Assembly (NCBI GenBank): GCA_003694805.1
Contig: RFJU01000016.1
Location: 1 to 47,083 of the forward strand
Length of the DNA: 47,083 nucleotides
From: Candidatus Woesearchaeota archaeon
GTDB lineage: Archaea > Nanobdellota > Nanobdellia > Woesearchaeales > J110
Reading direction: 5' to 3'
A model generated the notes under the pieces. That model was not told the origin of the DNA. It worked only from the letters and a program-made list of their open reading frames with translations, and did not search any database. A program made the translations under genes and the position numbers. This document shows, one piece after another, positions 38,048 through 45,961 of the stretch (positions within the stretch are counted from its first letter, which is position 1; each line of letters opens with the position of its first letter).

Positions 38048-39736
38048 TTATTGCTTGCAGAGTGTTTCAAGTTCCTCGAGGGTTTTGAAGCCGAAATATT
38101 GTTTGCCGCCAATGACCCAGGTTGGGTAGGGGATGTTGAGTTTGGCGCATTCTGGTGTTGGCTTTTTTGTCCCCTCCTGTGAGCACTCAACATAAGCGAC
38201 GTCTTCTTTACTCGTGCCGAAGAGGTCGAGTTGGGCCTTTGTTTCACTGCTCCACTCTGCCCCGTAGAGCGCCGCGTCGGCGTCCTTCAGGCAAGCCGCG
38301 ACGGCTTCTTCCTTTGAAACTTCGGTTTCGCCTTGTGATTCTGCTTGCTCTTCTGTTGGCGTTTCTTCTTGAGTTTCTTCTTCAGTTTCCTGTTCGGTCA
38401 CCGTCACCGTCGCCGTTGCAGCCTCGCTGCCCGGCTCGGGCGCGTCACTTTCGGCTTGGCCTTCCTCTTCTTTTGGTTCAGACGCCTGCAGCTCATCACT
38501 GTCTTTTTCCTTGTCATCAGTCATGACTGCTTTTGAAGCGTCTTGTTCTTCGGAGGGGTATACGATCTCCGCGGCTTCACGCAGCTCTTTGATGAACGAG
38601 CGGTATTGCTGCATCCTTGCTTGTTCTTTGAGGCTGTTTTCGATGTCGTCTCGCACGTCCTCAAAAGCAAGGGTGTGTTCGGGCTCTTCGTCAAGTTTTT
38701 CTATAATGTGGACGCCGAAGCTCGTTGTGACAATGCCGATGTCTCCAACGTCCAAGTCGAATGCTTTTTCTTCAAAGGGAGGGACCATTCTGCCGCGGGG
38801 GAAGGTGTATTCTCCGCACGTCTCTTTGGAGCCCGCGTCGACGGAGTAGTTCTTGACGAGGGTGCAGAAGTCCTCTCCGTTGTTGTATCGTTCAATGAGT
38901 TCTTGGGCAAATGCTGTGACGTTTTCTTCGGTTTCGCCGCCCTTGATGGGGAGGAGGATGTGGCGAACCGTGACTTGTTCGGGGACGACGAACTGCTCTT
39001 TGTTTTCGGCGTAGAACGCTTTAATGTCCGCCTCGCTCACCGTGACGTTATCAAGCCCGGCCTGGTCGAAGAGCTTGTTGATGAGCGCTTGCTTTCTGAG
39101 CAGGCCTCGCAGCTCTTGCAAGGTGACGTTGCGCTTTGCTAGGGCTTCTTCGAGTTGGCTTAGGCCGATGTTGTTGCGTTCGAGGACTTTGACGAGTGCC
39201 TCGTCCACCTCTGTTTCGTTCACGTCCAGGCCGCGAGCTTCTGCCTCTTGAAGCAAGACGAGTTCATCGATCATCTGGTCAAGCACTTCGTCTTTCGTGA
39301 GTGCTTGCTGCACGCGAGCGGGGAGGATGCTGTACTGCGCTTCCAAGTCGCTTTTAAGGATGGGTTCGCCGTTGACCGTGACCAGGACGGTGTCGTCCAC
39401 GCCCGGAGCGTTGTTGCTTTGGAAGAGGAGGATGGCAAGAACGGCAATGATGACGAGAATGGCGAGGGGCACTGCCCAGTAAAGAAATCCGCCTTCTTCG
39501 TCTTGTCTGCGTGGCTGGCTTGGGCCCCTTCGAGGCCGGCTCCGACCTTTGCTTGGGCCTCGGGGACTCGGCGCTGAAAGCGGCGAAGAGGCGCGTGCTT
39601 TCTTGGCGGTGCGCTTCTTTGCCTTGGCCTTTCTCGTTGCGCGTTTCTTCATTGGTCCGGCACGGGCAGGCTCTGCCGCTGCCTCATCCATAAGAGAAGT
39701 ATCGATGGTTGTTGAAGGTTCTTGGTCTGGTTTCAA
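38048..39736 (-). CDS. Parvulin (PpiC/SurA-type) isomerase fused to a thioredoxin-like domain
   Basis: A 562-residue protein. A Lys/Arg-rich cytoplasmic tail (about 30-80) precedes one membrane helix (about 85-107). A SurA-like N-terminal domain follows (NGEPILKSDLEAQYSIL...). The parvulin core lies at about 250-355 (VTVRHILLPIKGG, then GEDFCTLVKNYSVD, FPRGRMVPPFEEKAFDL, GVHIIEKLDE). An acidic linker covers about 390-470. The last 85 residues resemble the thioredoxin domain attached to VKOR proteins (LYGAEW..., VAYVECS, PYPTWVIGGKQYFGFKTLEEL), but the CxxC position reads Ser-Ser-Glu-Thr (496-499). It should fold exported proteins. The start is TTG 39736 with ggtgagg upstream, or ATG 39691. 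TATA at 39800-39808. Confidence 0.88.
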   Translation of the reverse strand: MKPDQEPSTTIDTSLMDEAAAEPARAGPMKKRATRKAKAKKRTAKKARASSPLSAPSPRGPSKGRSRPRRGPSQPRRQDEEGGFLYWAVPLAILVIIAVLAILLFQSNNAPGVDDTVLVTVNGEPILKSDLEAQYSILPARVQQALTKDEVLDQMIDELVLLQEAEARGLDVNETEVDEALVKVLERNNIGLSQLEEALAKRNVTLQELRGLLRKQALINKLFDQAGLDNVTVSEADIKAFYAENKEQFVVPEQVTVRHILLPIKGGETEENVTAFAQELIERYNNGEDFCTLVKNYSVDAGSKETCGEYTFPRGRMVPPFEEKAFDLDVGDIGIVTTSFGVHIIEKLDEEPEHTLAFEDVRDDIENSLKEQARMQQYRSFIKELREAAEIVYPSEEQDASKAVMTDDKEKDSDELQASEPKEEEGQAESDAPEPGSEAATATVTVTEQETEEETQEETPTEEQAESQGETEVSKEEAVAACLKDADAALYGAEWSSETKAQLDLFGTSKEDVAYVECSQEGTKKPTPECAKLNIPYPTWVIGGKQYFGFKTLEELETLCKQ

Positions 39737-39799
39737 TTCGCCTCACCCTTGTTTTAGGTTCTTCACCCCTTTTTCTGGGGGGTTGGAGTGCCCGCATCG

Positions 39800-39808
39800 T
39801 ATTTAAAA
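39800..39808 (-). promoter_or_regulatory. TATA box of the parvulin gene
   Basis: Minus-strand gttttaaat, predicting transcription start near 39777 and a leader of about 40 nt that includes a Shine-Dalgarno-like ggtgagg. Confidence 0.55.
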
Positions 39809-39859
39809 CTTCCGCTTGATACTCTTTTTCAGTGAAGAAATGAAGGCGGTCCTGTGCGT

Positions 39860-39918
39860 TGTTACGTGCGTTGTTACGTGGTCTGGTGGTAGCGAGCGGT
39901 TGTTACGGGGGTGTTACG
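39860..39918 (+). repeat. Four TGTTACG direct repeats in a divergent promoter region
   Basis: TGTTACG occurs at 39860, 39872, 39901 and 39912, that is, two pairs spaced 12 and 11 bp, with pair starts about 40 bp apart. They lie just upstream of the HerA-like gene's TATA box. Pair spacing near one helical turn suggests an operator for a dimeric or cooperative regulator. Confidence 0.6.
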
Positions 39919-39935
39919 GGTTCGCAGAGCCAAAA

Positions 39936-39944
39936 CTATATAAA
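39936..39944 (+). promoter_or_regulatory. TATA box of the HerA-like gene
   Basis: The element actatataa is centred 27-28 nt before ATG 39968, selecting that codon over upstream GTG codons. Confidence 0.65.
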
Positions 39945-39967
39945 TCGTGTCGGTGAAAAGAGGTTTT

Positions 39968-41302
39968 ATGTACGATATCATTATTGGTCGTTCTGAAAAG
40001 GACAGGGAGCGGTTTGGCAAGGAAGGCTGCGTCTTACTCGGCAAGCATTACGTGAAGATGGGGCAGACGGAGAGCTTGTCAAACAATGTTTACCTTGACG
40101 TTGTGCGCTCGCACGTCGTTTTCGTTTGCGGAAAGCGAGGCGGGGGGAAGAGCTACACGATGGGCGTTATTGCTGAAGGGATGGCTTTGCTTCCGGAGGA
40201 AGTGCGCAGAAACTTGAGCTTTGTTCTTTTGGACACGATGGGGATTTATTGGACGATGAAGTATCCTAACCAGAAGGATGCCGACCTCTTGCAGGAGTGG
40301 GGTCTCAAGCCTGCTGCCTTCCCAGTGAAAGTCTTTACGCCGAAAGGGTTTTTTATGGAGGCGAGGAAGGAAGGGATTCCTGTTGATGCGTCTTTTGCTA
40401 TCCAGCCATCAGAGTTGACAGGGAGTGATTGGGTGAGTGCGTTCCGCTTGGATTCTGCCGATCCCGTTGCTGTGCTCATTGAGCGCGTCGTGAGCGATTT
40501 GCGGGAGGAGCATCAGGAGTTCTCATTGGGGCATGTGTTGCGCCGTGTTGAGGAGGCGGAAGGGTTTGAGCCAATGGTCAGGGAGGCGGCGAAAAACAGG
40601 TTCTTGATGGCAAGGGCGTGGGGTGTTTTTGACGTGCAAGGAACGCCGATTGCCAACTTGGTTGTTCCGGGCCAGATCTCTGTGCTTGATCTTTCCGTGT
40701 ACAACACGCAGGAGGGGGGTTGGAGCGTGAAGTCGCTCGTTGCAGGTCTCGTGTCGCAAAAGCTGTTCCTTGAGCGTATGCGGGCCAGGAAGGTGGAGGA
40801 GTTTCGGGAGGTGCACAAGTCGGTGAGTTATTTCTCGCAGGAAGCGTTTGTTCGCCAGGAATTTCCCCTTGTCTGGCTCGTTGTTGATGAGGCGCATGAG
40901 TTCTTGCCAAGGACTGGTTCGACGCTTGCTTCGGGTCCGCTCATTACTATTCTTCGTGAGGGTCGTCAGCCAGGCATTTCCCTGATTTTAGCATCGCAAC
41001 AACCGGGCAAGATTCATACTGATGTGATGACGCAGAGCGATACGGTTATTGCTCACCGCATAACGGCGAAGGTCGATACAGACGCCTTGGGTATGCTTAT
41101 GCAGAGTTATATGCGGGCAGGCCTTGATGTTGAGCTCAACAACCTGCCTCGTGTGAAGGGGGCCGCGCTTGTTTTTGATGATACGAACGAGAAGCTCTAC
41201 CCTATCAGGGTGCGTCCGCGTGTTTCGTGGCACGGAGGCGAGGCGCCTGCAGCGTTGCATAAACTCAGCGGGGGGTCTTCGTTCGAGAAAAAGTTTGTTT
41301 AG
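39968..41302 (+). CDS. HerA/DUF87-like ATPase
   Basis: A 444-residue P-loop ATPase of the HerA-FtsK superfamily. An N-terminal beta-rich segment precedes Walker A (GKRGGGKS, about 55-62), Walker B is LVVDEAHEFLP, REGRQPGISLILASQQP provides sensor and arginine-finger-like residues, and DTVIAHRIT follows. Such hexameric motors pump DNA or partner with NurA in end resection, or act in transfer or segregation. No nurA or mre11/rad50 is adjacent, so the partner is unknown. The gene stands alone, behind a promoter with TGTTACG repeats. Confidence 0.88.
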   Translation: MYDIIIGRSEKDRERFGKEGCVLLGKHYVKMGQTESLSNNVYLDVVRSHVVFVCGKRGGGKSYTMGVIAEGMALLPEEVRRNLSFVLLDTMGIYWTMKYPNQKDADLLQEWGLKPAAFPVKVFTPKGFFMEARKEGIPVDASFAIQPSELTGSDWVSAFRLDSADPVAVLIERVVSDLREEHQEFSLGHVLRRVEEAEGFEPMVREAAKNRFLMARAWGVFDVQGTPIANLVVPGQISVLDLSVYNTQEGGWSVKSLVAGLVSQKLFLERMRARKVEEFREVHKSVSYFSQEAFVRQEFPLVWLVVDEAHEFLPRTGSTLASGPLITILREGRQPGISLILASQQPGKIHTDVMTQSDTVIAHRITAKVDTDALGMLMQSYMRAGLDVELNNLPRVKGAALVFDDTNEKLYPIRVRPRVSWHGGEAPAALHKLSGGSSFEKKFV

Positions 41303-41362
41303 GGGTTTTTTGTGTTTCTTTTGTTATTATGTATTTTGCGTTAGTATTCTCAGTATTCTCGG

Positions 41363-42310
41363 CTAGTGTTTTTCCTGGATGAGCGGAGCCCAGGTTGTAG
41401 GGAGTGCGCTGATGTAGTCTTGCACGGTTTTTTCTTTTTCAATCCATGCTTCGCGGATGCCGATGGTTTGGGACGTGTAGGTTGTTTCGACATCGTAGTC
41501 TTTCCATTCTTTGAGTTTGTAGGCGTGGTTGTTTTGGCTTCCGTCTCCTTGGGCGCGGTAGGCTTCTGTGTGAGGGCTGAGGACGTCTTGGAGTGATGCT
41601 GGTGGCGCGATGGTGATGGCGATAGAGAAGCTGTCGCGCTCTTTATCGTAGAAGACGCGAACAGCGTTGCCATCGCGGCCGTTGCTTGCACGGTCTTGGT
41701 CTTTATTGATGAGGAGGTAGTGGTGCCTCGTTGCTTCAAGGGAGGTCGCCGCGGCGAAGGGGTCAGTACCGATAAGGGAGAAGTACGTAGCCGTGATGTC
41801 GTTCGTGGAGGCGCGCCACGCGAAAGGAGGGTTGCGCAGGAGGTTTGAGAGGTGTTGGTAGCGGGTTTCCCAGGCTGCAAAGTGTTGGGCTCGTTTTTCT
41901 TGTTCTTCTTCGTTGAGCGGGAGCTGTTTCCAGTACTCTTTTTCGTAGCGGGCGCTGCCGGGGGGGTCGTAGATGAGGAGTTGGTCGTCCAGCGTCGCCG
42001 TAAACTGGTAGGTTGATTGACCGTGCGTGATCGCGAGGGTTTTTGTGGTGCCGAAGCGCGGTTCTTTGAAGCGGGCAGCGCTCTTCGGGGTTGTTCCTGG
42101 CGGGCTGCGGTAGGAATAGGCGTTTCCTGCTTCGGTCATGATTGCTTGGGTGAGGGATCCTGGTTGTTTGAGGGAGGACGCCACGCGCTCGGGGTCGAAG
42201 TCAAGCCATCGCTCCTGGGAGAGCAGGAGTGAGGGTGTCATCGCTGCCGCGGCCGTGAGTGTTACGATGCGGTGCAGTGCTTCTCGCCGGGTAAGTTCTG
42301 GAGTCTTCAT
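41363..42310 (-). CDS. Exported protein with Tat-type signal, unknown function
   Basis: A 315-residue protein. The N-terminus has ELTRREALHRIV then an Ala-rich hydrophobic stretch ending near SQE at about 32, a good twin-arginine signal. The mature part is rich in aromatic and polar residues (YSYRSPPGTTPKS, TYQFTATLDDQLLIYD, YWKQLPLNEEEQEK), with no enzyme motif that I know and almost no cysteine. Tat export would imply folding before secretion. The promoter is uncertain: a TATA-like site at 42417-42425 would leave an 80-nt leader. No partner adjacent. Confidence 0.6.
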   Translation of the reverse strand: MKTPELTRREALHRIVTLTAAAAMTPSLLLSQERWLDFDPERVASSLKQPGSLTQAIMTEAGNAYSYRSPPGTTPKSAARFKEPRFGTTKTLAITHGQSTYQFTATLDDQLLIYDPPGSARYEKEYWKQLPLNEEEQEKRAQHFAAWETRYQHLSNLLRNPPFAWRASTNDITATYFSLIGTDPFAAATSLEATRHHYLLINKDQDRASNGRDGNAVRVFYDKERDSFSIAITIAPPASLQDVLSPHTEAYRAQGDGSQNNHAYKLKEWKDYDVETTYTSQTIGIREAWIEKEKTVQDYISALPTTWAPLIQEKH

Positions 42311-42463
42311 GGTATCGGAGGACGGGCTTCTTCTTTGCTAGTCGCTTCGTGTTTTTGCGAAGGCAAGTGCTTTTTTTTGCTGTGTCGTGGTGCTGTTTTT
42401 TTTTTGTGGCGTGGAAGTATTTAAGAATTCTCTTTTTTTTCTTGGTGAAAATCGTGACAGAAA

Positions 42464-42472
42464 CTTTATTAA
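42464..42472 (+). promoter_or_regulatory. TATA box of the DUF5678-like pair
   Basis: The element ctttattaa is centred 29 nt before ATG 42497. Confidence 0.55.
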
Positions 42473-42496
42473 GGGCGGTCGGTTTATTGAGGAGTT

Positions 42497-42712
42497 ATGC
42501 GGCTGGAAGATTGGCTGGCGCTGCATAGCGAAGACCTGCGCCTTTTGCGCGGGAAGTGGGTGGCGTTCGACCTTAATTACGGCATTGTTGCGAGCCACAG
42601 GGAGTTTTTAGGTGTTTTGCGTCTTTGTAGGGAGCGCAGGCCAGATATCGTTCCGGTTGTTGGGAGGGTTGGATACGATGGCGTTTTCGAAAAGTTTTCC
42701 AAGGACAGTTAA
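42497..42712 (+). CDS. DUF5678-like small protein
   Basis: A 71-residue protein. The core LRGKWVAFDLNYGIVASHREF with IVPVVGRV resembles the short beta-hairpin family DUF5678 (GkWVAl...G.VVA....), of unknown function, known mostly from archaea. It overlaps the next gene by 35 nt in another frame, so the two are cotranscribed and probably act together. A toxin-antitoxin style pairing is possible but there is no toxin motif. Confidence 0.65.
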   Translation: MRLEDWLALHSEDLRLLRGKWVAFDLNYGIVASHREFLGVLRLCRERRPDIVPVVGRVGYDGVFEKFSKDS

Positions 42713-42992
42713 AGGCGTGACGTATCCTCAGTGGGAGGAGGTCTTCCTCGATGCTGAGGAGGAGTTGACTATTGAGGAGGAGGCCAAGGAGAAGAATCTT
42801 TCCTTGATGAAAGAGTGTTTGGATGATGCGAAGCGTGTCCTGCAGGAGAAAGGGTTGAAGGGGTACGAGACGAGCATTGCTCATGTAGCTGTTGCCTTGT
42901 TTGAGAAGCGAGCGTCGCACCAGGTGTTTTGGAAGGAGCGAAAGCTCAAGGAGAAGTTTGACGCGTTGTACGGCGCAGGGAAGACGCGTTGA
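42678..42992 (+). CDS. Small helical protein coupled to the DUF5678-like gene
   Basis: A 104-residue protein starting at ATG 42678 inside the preceding gene. It opens with MAFSKSFPRTVKGVTYPQWEEV, then a strongly acidic then basic helical part (LDAEEELTIEEEAKEKNLSLMKECLDDAKRVLQEKG) and a C-terminal basic helix. No membrane segment or known domain. The 35-nt overlap and matching size suggest a two-protein unit. Confidence 0.6.
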   Translation: MAFSKSFPRTVKGVTYPQWEEVFLDAEEELTIEEEAKEKNLSLMKECLDDAKRVLQEKGLKGYETSIAHVAVALFEKRASHQVFWKERKLKEKFDALYGAGKTR

Positions 42993-43019
42993 AGGAAGGA
43001 CGGGAAGTATTTTCTGGGT

Positions 43020-43991
43020 TTATTCAAGGCTGAATTCCATGAGGGCGCCGCATTTTTGGTAGACGATGGTTTGGTCGCGTGTTTCTACACGGACTTTGAG
43101 GTCGCCGAAGTCTTGTTTTTCGATTCTGTTGAGACTGTCGCGGAGGAAGGAGAACATCTGGTGGCACAGGTCTGTTTGAGTAATGATGCCTGCGAGTTTT
43201 TTGTTGACGAGGACGGGGAGGCGTCGGACTCCTTCCGCGAGCATGATCTTGTTGGCTTCGAAGATGTTGAGGTCGGAAGCGACGCACTTGACGGGGTCTG
43301 TCATGATGTGGTGGACTTTGAGTTTGGGGAGTTTTTTGTCGAGGCGGGCGAGTTGCTCGATGATATCGTATTCGGTGATGACGCCGAGGACTTCGTCGCG
43401 GTTCGTAACGAGGATGCTGCCAATGTTGTTTTTTGCCATTTTTTTTCGGACGTCTTCGAACGTTTCGTTTTTGGTTACGCGGATGACTTTGTTCATGATG
43501 TTTTCGCAAAGGATGCTGCCGTAAAGGTCGACTTTTTGGGTGAATTGTTCTTCGACGGCTTTGACGAGGTCCGTTTGGCTGAGGATGCCCTTGATCTCGT
43601 CGTTCTCGGTCACGACGAGCTTCCGTATCTTGTTTTGCTTCATGAGAAGCTCTGCGCTGTTGATGGAGTCGTTGGGGTTGATGGTGATGACGTTGGAGCT
43701 CATCAAGTCAGAGACTTTTTGTTTTTTGAAAATTTCAGGGTTGAGCGGCGCTTTGAGGAGGAAGTCTCGTTCCGTGATGATGCCGATGGGGCGTTTTTTT
43801 TCTTCAACGACGAGGCAAGAAACTTGTTCTCCAATCATGATGTTGATGCAATCAAGGAGGGAGTCGTCGCTGCGTATCGTGTTGACAAAGGGGGTCATGA
43901 TGCTTCCTGCTGGCTGGTTGAAGAGTTTGTTGATGGCGCGGCGCCATTGTCTGCGCTCGCGTGCCTGCCAGATTTTTTTGAGAAAGCTCAT
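43020..43991 (-). CDS. Four-CBS-domain protein
   Basis: A 323-residue protein with four tandem CBS domains, two Bateman modules. Each has the pattern IM...V..I...DS....A...M....I..LVV...... G I.T..D: about 30-85 (GIITERDFL), 92-145 (GILSQTDLV), 160-215 (GVITEYDII) and 225-280 (GIITQTDLC). CBS pairs bind adenine nucleotides or related ligands and often regulate other proteins. A basic N-terminus and a C-terminal beta tail (GDLKVRVETRDQTIVYQ) flank them. The start overlaps the upstream lipoprotein gene by 4 nt. Confidence 0.93.
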   Translation of the reverse strand: MSFLKKIWQARERRQWRRAINKLFNQPAGSIMTPFVNTIRSDDSLLDCINIMIGEQVSCLVVEEKKRPIGIITERDFLLKAPLNPEIFKKQKVSDLMSSNVITINPNDSINSAELLMKQNKIRKLVVTENDEIKGILSQTDLVKAVEEQFTQKVDLYGSILCENIMNKVIRVTKNETFEDVRKKMAKNNIGSILVTNRDEVLGVITEYDIIEQLARLDKKLPKLKVHHIMTDPVKCVASDLNIFEANKIMLAEGVRRLPVLVNKKLAGIITQTDLCHQMFSFLRDSLNRIEKQDFGDLKVRVETRDQTIVYQKCGALMEFSLE

Positions 43992-44839
43992 GGAGGAGTA
44001 ACGTCTTCTTCTGTGACGGTGTTCACGCTGAGGCCGTGGAAGATGTAGGTTTCTTCTTCTTCGCCTGATGAGGAGTAGATGGTGATTTTGAGCGGGATGC
44101 CGTAGTAGTCTGAAAGGATCATTTCGGCCTTTCGTCCGTCTCGTGTCGTGTAGGAAATGATGGTTGAGGGGGTTGATTGGTAGATGAGGCGGTTTTTGAT
44201 GGTGGCGGCTTTCACTTCTGAGAGCCAGTCAAGCGGTGTTTTGGTGTAGATGGTGGTGTAGGGGAGTTCGTGCGTGGTCGCGGTTCTACATATGCGTCTT
44301 GTTGTCGAGAGGCACAGGCCTGTCGCGGTTTTTTTGGTTTTGTCAACGAATATGGTGTCGTACCCGTCAGTTTTGTTGAGCTGGACGAAGTTGAGGAGGT
44401 TGATGCGCATCTTTTCCCCAAGAACAAGGTATTCATCTTGGGTGAGGTTGGTGGGAGGGCTTTGAAGGAGGTATTGGTAGGAGGTGACGCGGACTTTGGC
44501 TCGTTCAAGAATTTCTTTGACGGCGGGGTCTTCTTTTGGGGAGCAGTCTTGAGGGCAGTTTTGCTGGGTTTCAGGGCAAGGGCACCCTTCTGCTGCGCAG
44601 ACAACTTCTGCGCACGTTCCGTCTCCGCACAAGTCAACACATCCTTTTCCTGATGGTGCTTGCTTGATGGGTCTGACTTCTTTGCATTCTTCGGGGTTTG
44701 GCGTTGTGCTTCCGTCGGGGCAGACGTACGCCGTCTTGCTGCAAGCAGAAGCGAGGAGGAGGGCGAGGGTTATGAGCAAGAAGGAAATGAGGGTGATTGT
44801 TATTCGGTGCTGTTGTGTTGGTGTGTTTTGTTGTTTCAT
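43988..44839 (-). CDS. Cys-rich lipoprotein-like exported protein
   Basis: A 283-residue protein. A signal peptide with hydrophobic core ends LLLASACS, a lipobox-like site with Cys33. A Cys-rich region follows (about 40-100: CPDGSTTPNPEEC, CVDLCGDGTCAEVVC, EGCPCPETQQNCPQDC). The remaining 180 residues are a soluble, beta-rich domain with VSYTTRDGRKAEMILSDYYGIPLKITIYSSSG-like strands resembling outer-membrane-lipoprotein carrier folds in shape only. It overlaps the CBS protein gene by 4 nt. Function unknown. Confidence 0.7.
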   Translation of the reverse strand: MKQQNTPTQQHRITITLISFLLITLALLLASACSKTAYVCPDGSTTPNPEECKEVRPIKQAPSGKGCVDLCGDGTCAEVVCAAEGCPCPETQQNCPQDCSPKEDPAVKEILERAKVRVTSYQYLLQSPPTNLTQDEYLVLGEKMRINLLNFVQLNKTDGYDTIFVDKTKKTATGLCLSTTRRICRTATTHELPYTTIYTKTPLDWLSEVKAATIKNRLIYQSTPSTIISYTTRDGRKAEMILSDYYGIPLKITIYSSSGEEEETYIFHGLSVNTVTEEDVTPP

Positions 44840-44888
44840 GGTAACTCATGCAGGCAGCTGTTTTTTTTGGGAGAGGCAGGCGGGCTTT

Positions 44889-45140
44889 TCAGCGCTTTTT
44901 TTGTTTTTTCGTTGCGAGTGTTGCAAAGGAGATTGTTCGCAGGTCGTCTTCGAAGTCTTCTTCGGCGTAAGTCATGCTAATCATGCTGGAGATGAAGAGG
45001 ATGGTGAAGAAGAGGAGGAGGGTGAAGGCGATGGTTGCTCCTTTGTTGGTTTCCCATATGCCCGGCCAGAAGGCGACTACGATGAAGCCGATGATGCTGG
45101 TAAGCATGAATTCGTTGCCGAGTGGAACAATTTTTCCCAT
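44889..45140 (-). CDS. Small two-helix membrane protein
   Basis: An 83-residue protein with hydrophobic segments at about 12-27 and 35-55, then an acidic stretch (YAEEDFEDDLRT) and a KKQKKR end. The ribosome-binding site gaggtga (45148-45154, minus strand) lies nine nt before the ATG, and TATA at 45177-45185 is nearby. Function unknown. Confidence 0.6.
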   Translation of the reverse strand: MGKIVPLGNEFMLTSIIGFIVVAFWPGIWETNKGATIAFTLLLFFTILFISSMISMTYAEEDFEDDLRTISFATLATKKQKKR

Positions 45141-45176
45141 TGAGCGCTCACCTCTCTTCTTTTTTTCTTTCGCGCG

Positions 45177-45185
45177 TTTATATAT
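45177..45185 (-). promoter_or_regulatory. TATA box of the 83-residue membrane protein gene
   Basis: Minus-strand atatataaa, predicting a 14-nt leader that begins exactly at the Shine-Dalgarno-like gaggtga. Confidence 0.55.
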
Positions 45186-45264
45186 CTTATGGTTTGATTG
45201 GGGGGTTTTTCTGCAGAACGGCGTTTTTCCTTCTTTTTAGAGTTGAAGGAAGAGAAGGTTTTTC

Positions 45265-45780
45265 TTAAAATGTGTGGAGGAAGGTGTGGAGGTAGCCGCG
45301 AAACTGTGCTCCCGGGTAGGTTTGTTGGAATAATTCTCTTGTCGCGATTTCTAATTGGCGAACGTCCGCGCTTTTGAACCATTGAGTTAAGAGGCGGTAG
45401 AGTTCCTGGTTTCCTTCGGGGAGAGATGGTCCTTGAATGCTGTTGGGGACGAGGATTTCATCGAGGTTTGCGTCAATGCCGACGTGGGCGTGTGTTATTT
45501 CGGCTTCGAAATGATCGTTTCTTGTTGGGTTAAGGTGGTTGTCGAGAGTGAGGATGGTGCCGGTGATGTATGTTTGGTCGAAAGGGTTGACGCGGCGAGT
45601 GTTTCGTGGCTTGATGATTTGCTGGTTGGCGTTGAAGCAGTGGTAAAGGCCGGTCGCGAACAAGGCGGAGCGCGTGGGGGCGTCGTATCCTCCATAGGCG
45701 CAGGTGAGGTCTGTAATGTCGTCGGCGGTTATGCGCCACGCAGAGTCGCCAGTAGGGGGTTTTGTTGTGGTGGGGGTCAT
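45265..45780 (-). CDS. Soluble protein, unknown function
   Basis: A 171-residue protein from ATG 45780 (MTPTTTKPPTGDSAWRI), chosen because the minus-strand TATA gcataaatac (45806-45815) lies 31 nt upstream. No membrane helix. Segments such as CAYGGYDAPTRSALFATGLYHCFNANQQ and EAEITHAHVGIDANLDEILVPNS look like a compact enzyme or ligand-binding domain, but I recognise no motif. Confidence 0.6.
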   Translation of the reverse strand: MTPTTTKPPTGDSAWRITADDITDLTCAYGGYDAPTRSALFATGLYHCFNANQQIIKPRNTRRVNPFDQTYITGTILTLDNHLNPTRNDHFEAEITHAHVGIDANLDEILVPNSIQGPSLPEGNQELYRLLTQWFKSADVRQLEIATRELFQQTYPGAQFRGYLHTFLHTF

Positions 45781-45961
45781 GATCCTCTTCGCGTGGCGAA
45801 GGGTTGTATTTATGCTTTGTTGTTTTTGAGAAGTAGTGGCGGTTTGTGCTCGTAAGGGGGCGGGGCCGGTTCTCATGGCGAGGGAAGGGGAACGGGACAG
45901 GAGTGGCAGTGGCGTATGCGCTGCTTTTTGCTAGTTCCTCATGCGGCGTTCGGAACCGTCT

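Noticed and set aside
43056-44048. Plus-strand frame of 330 codons over the CBS gene
   Set aside because: Shadow of the four-CBS protein on the minus strand, which has clear domain repeats and coupled neighbours.
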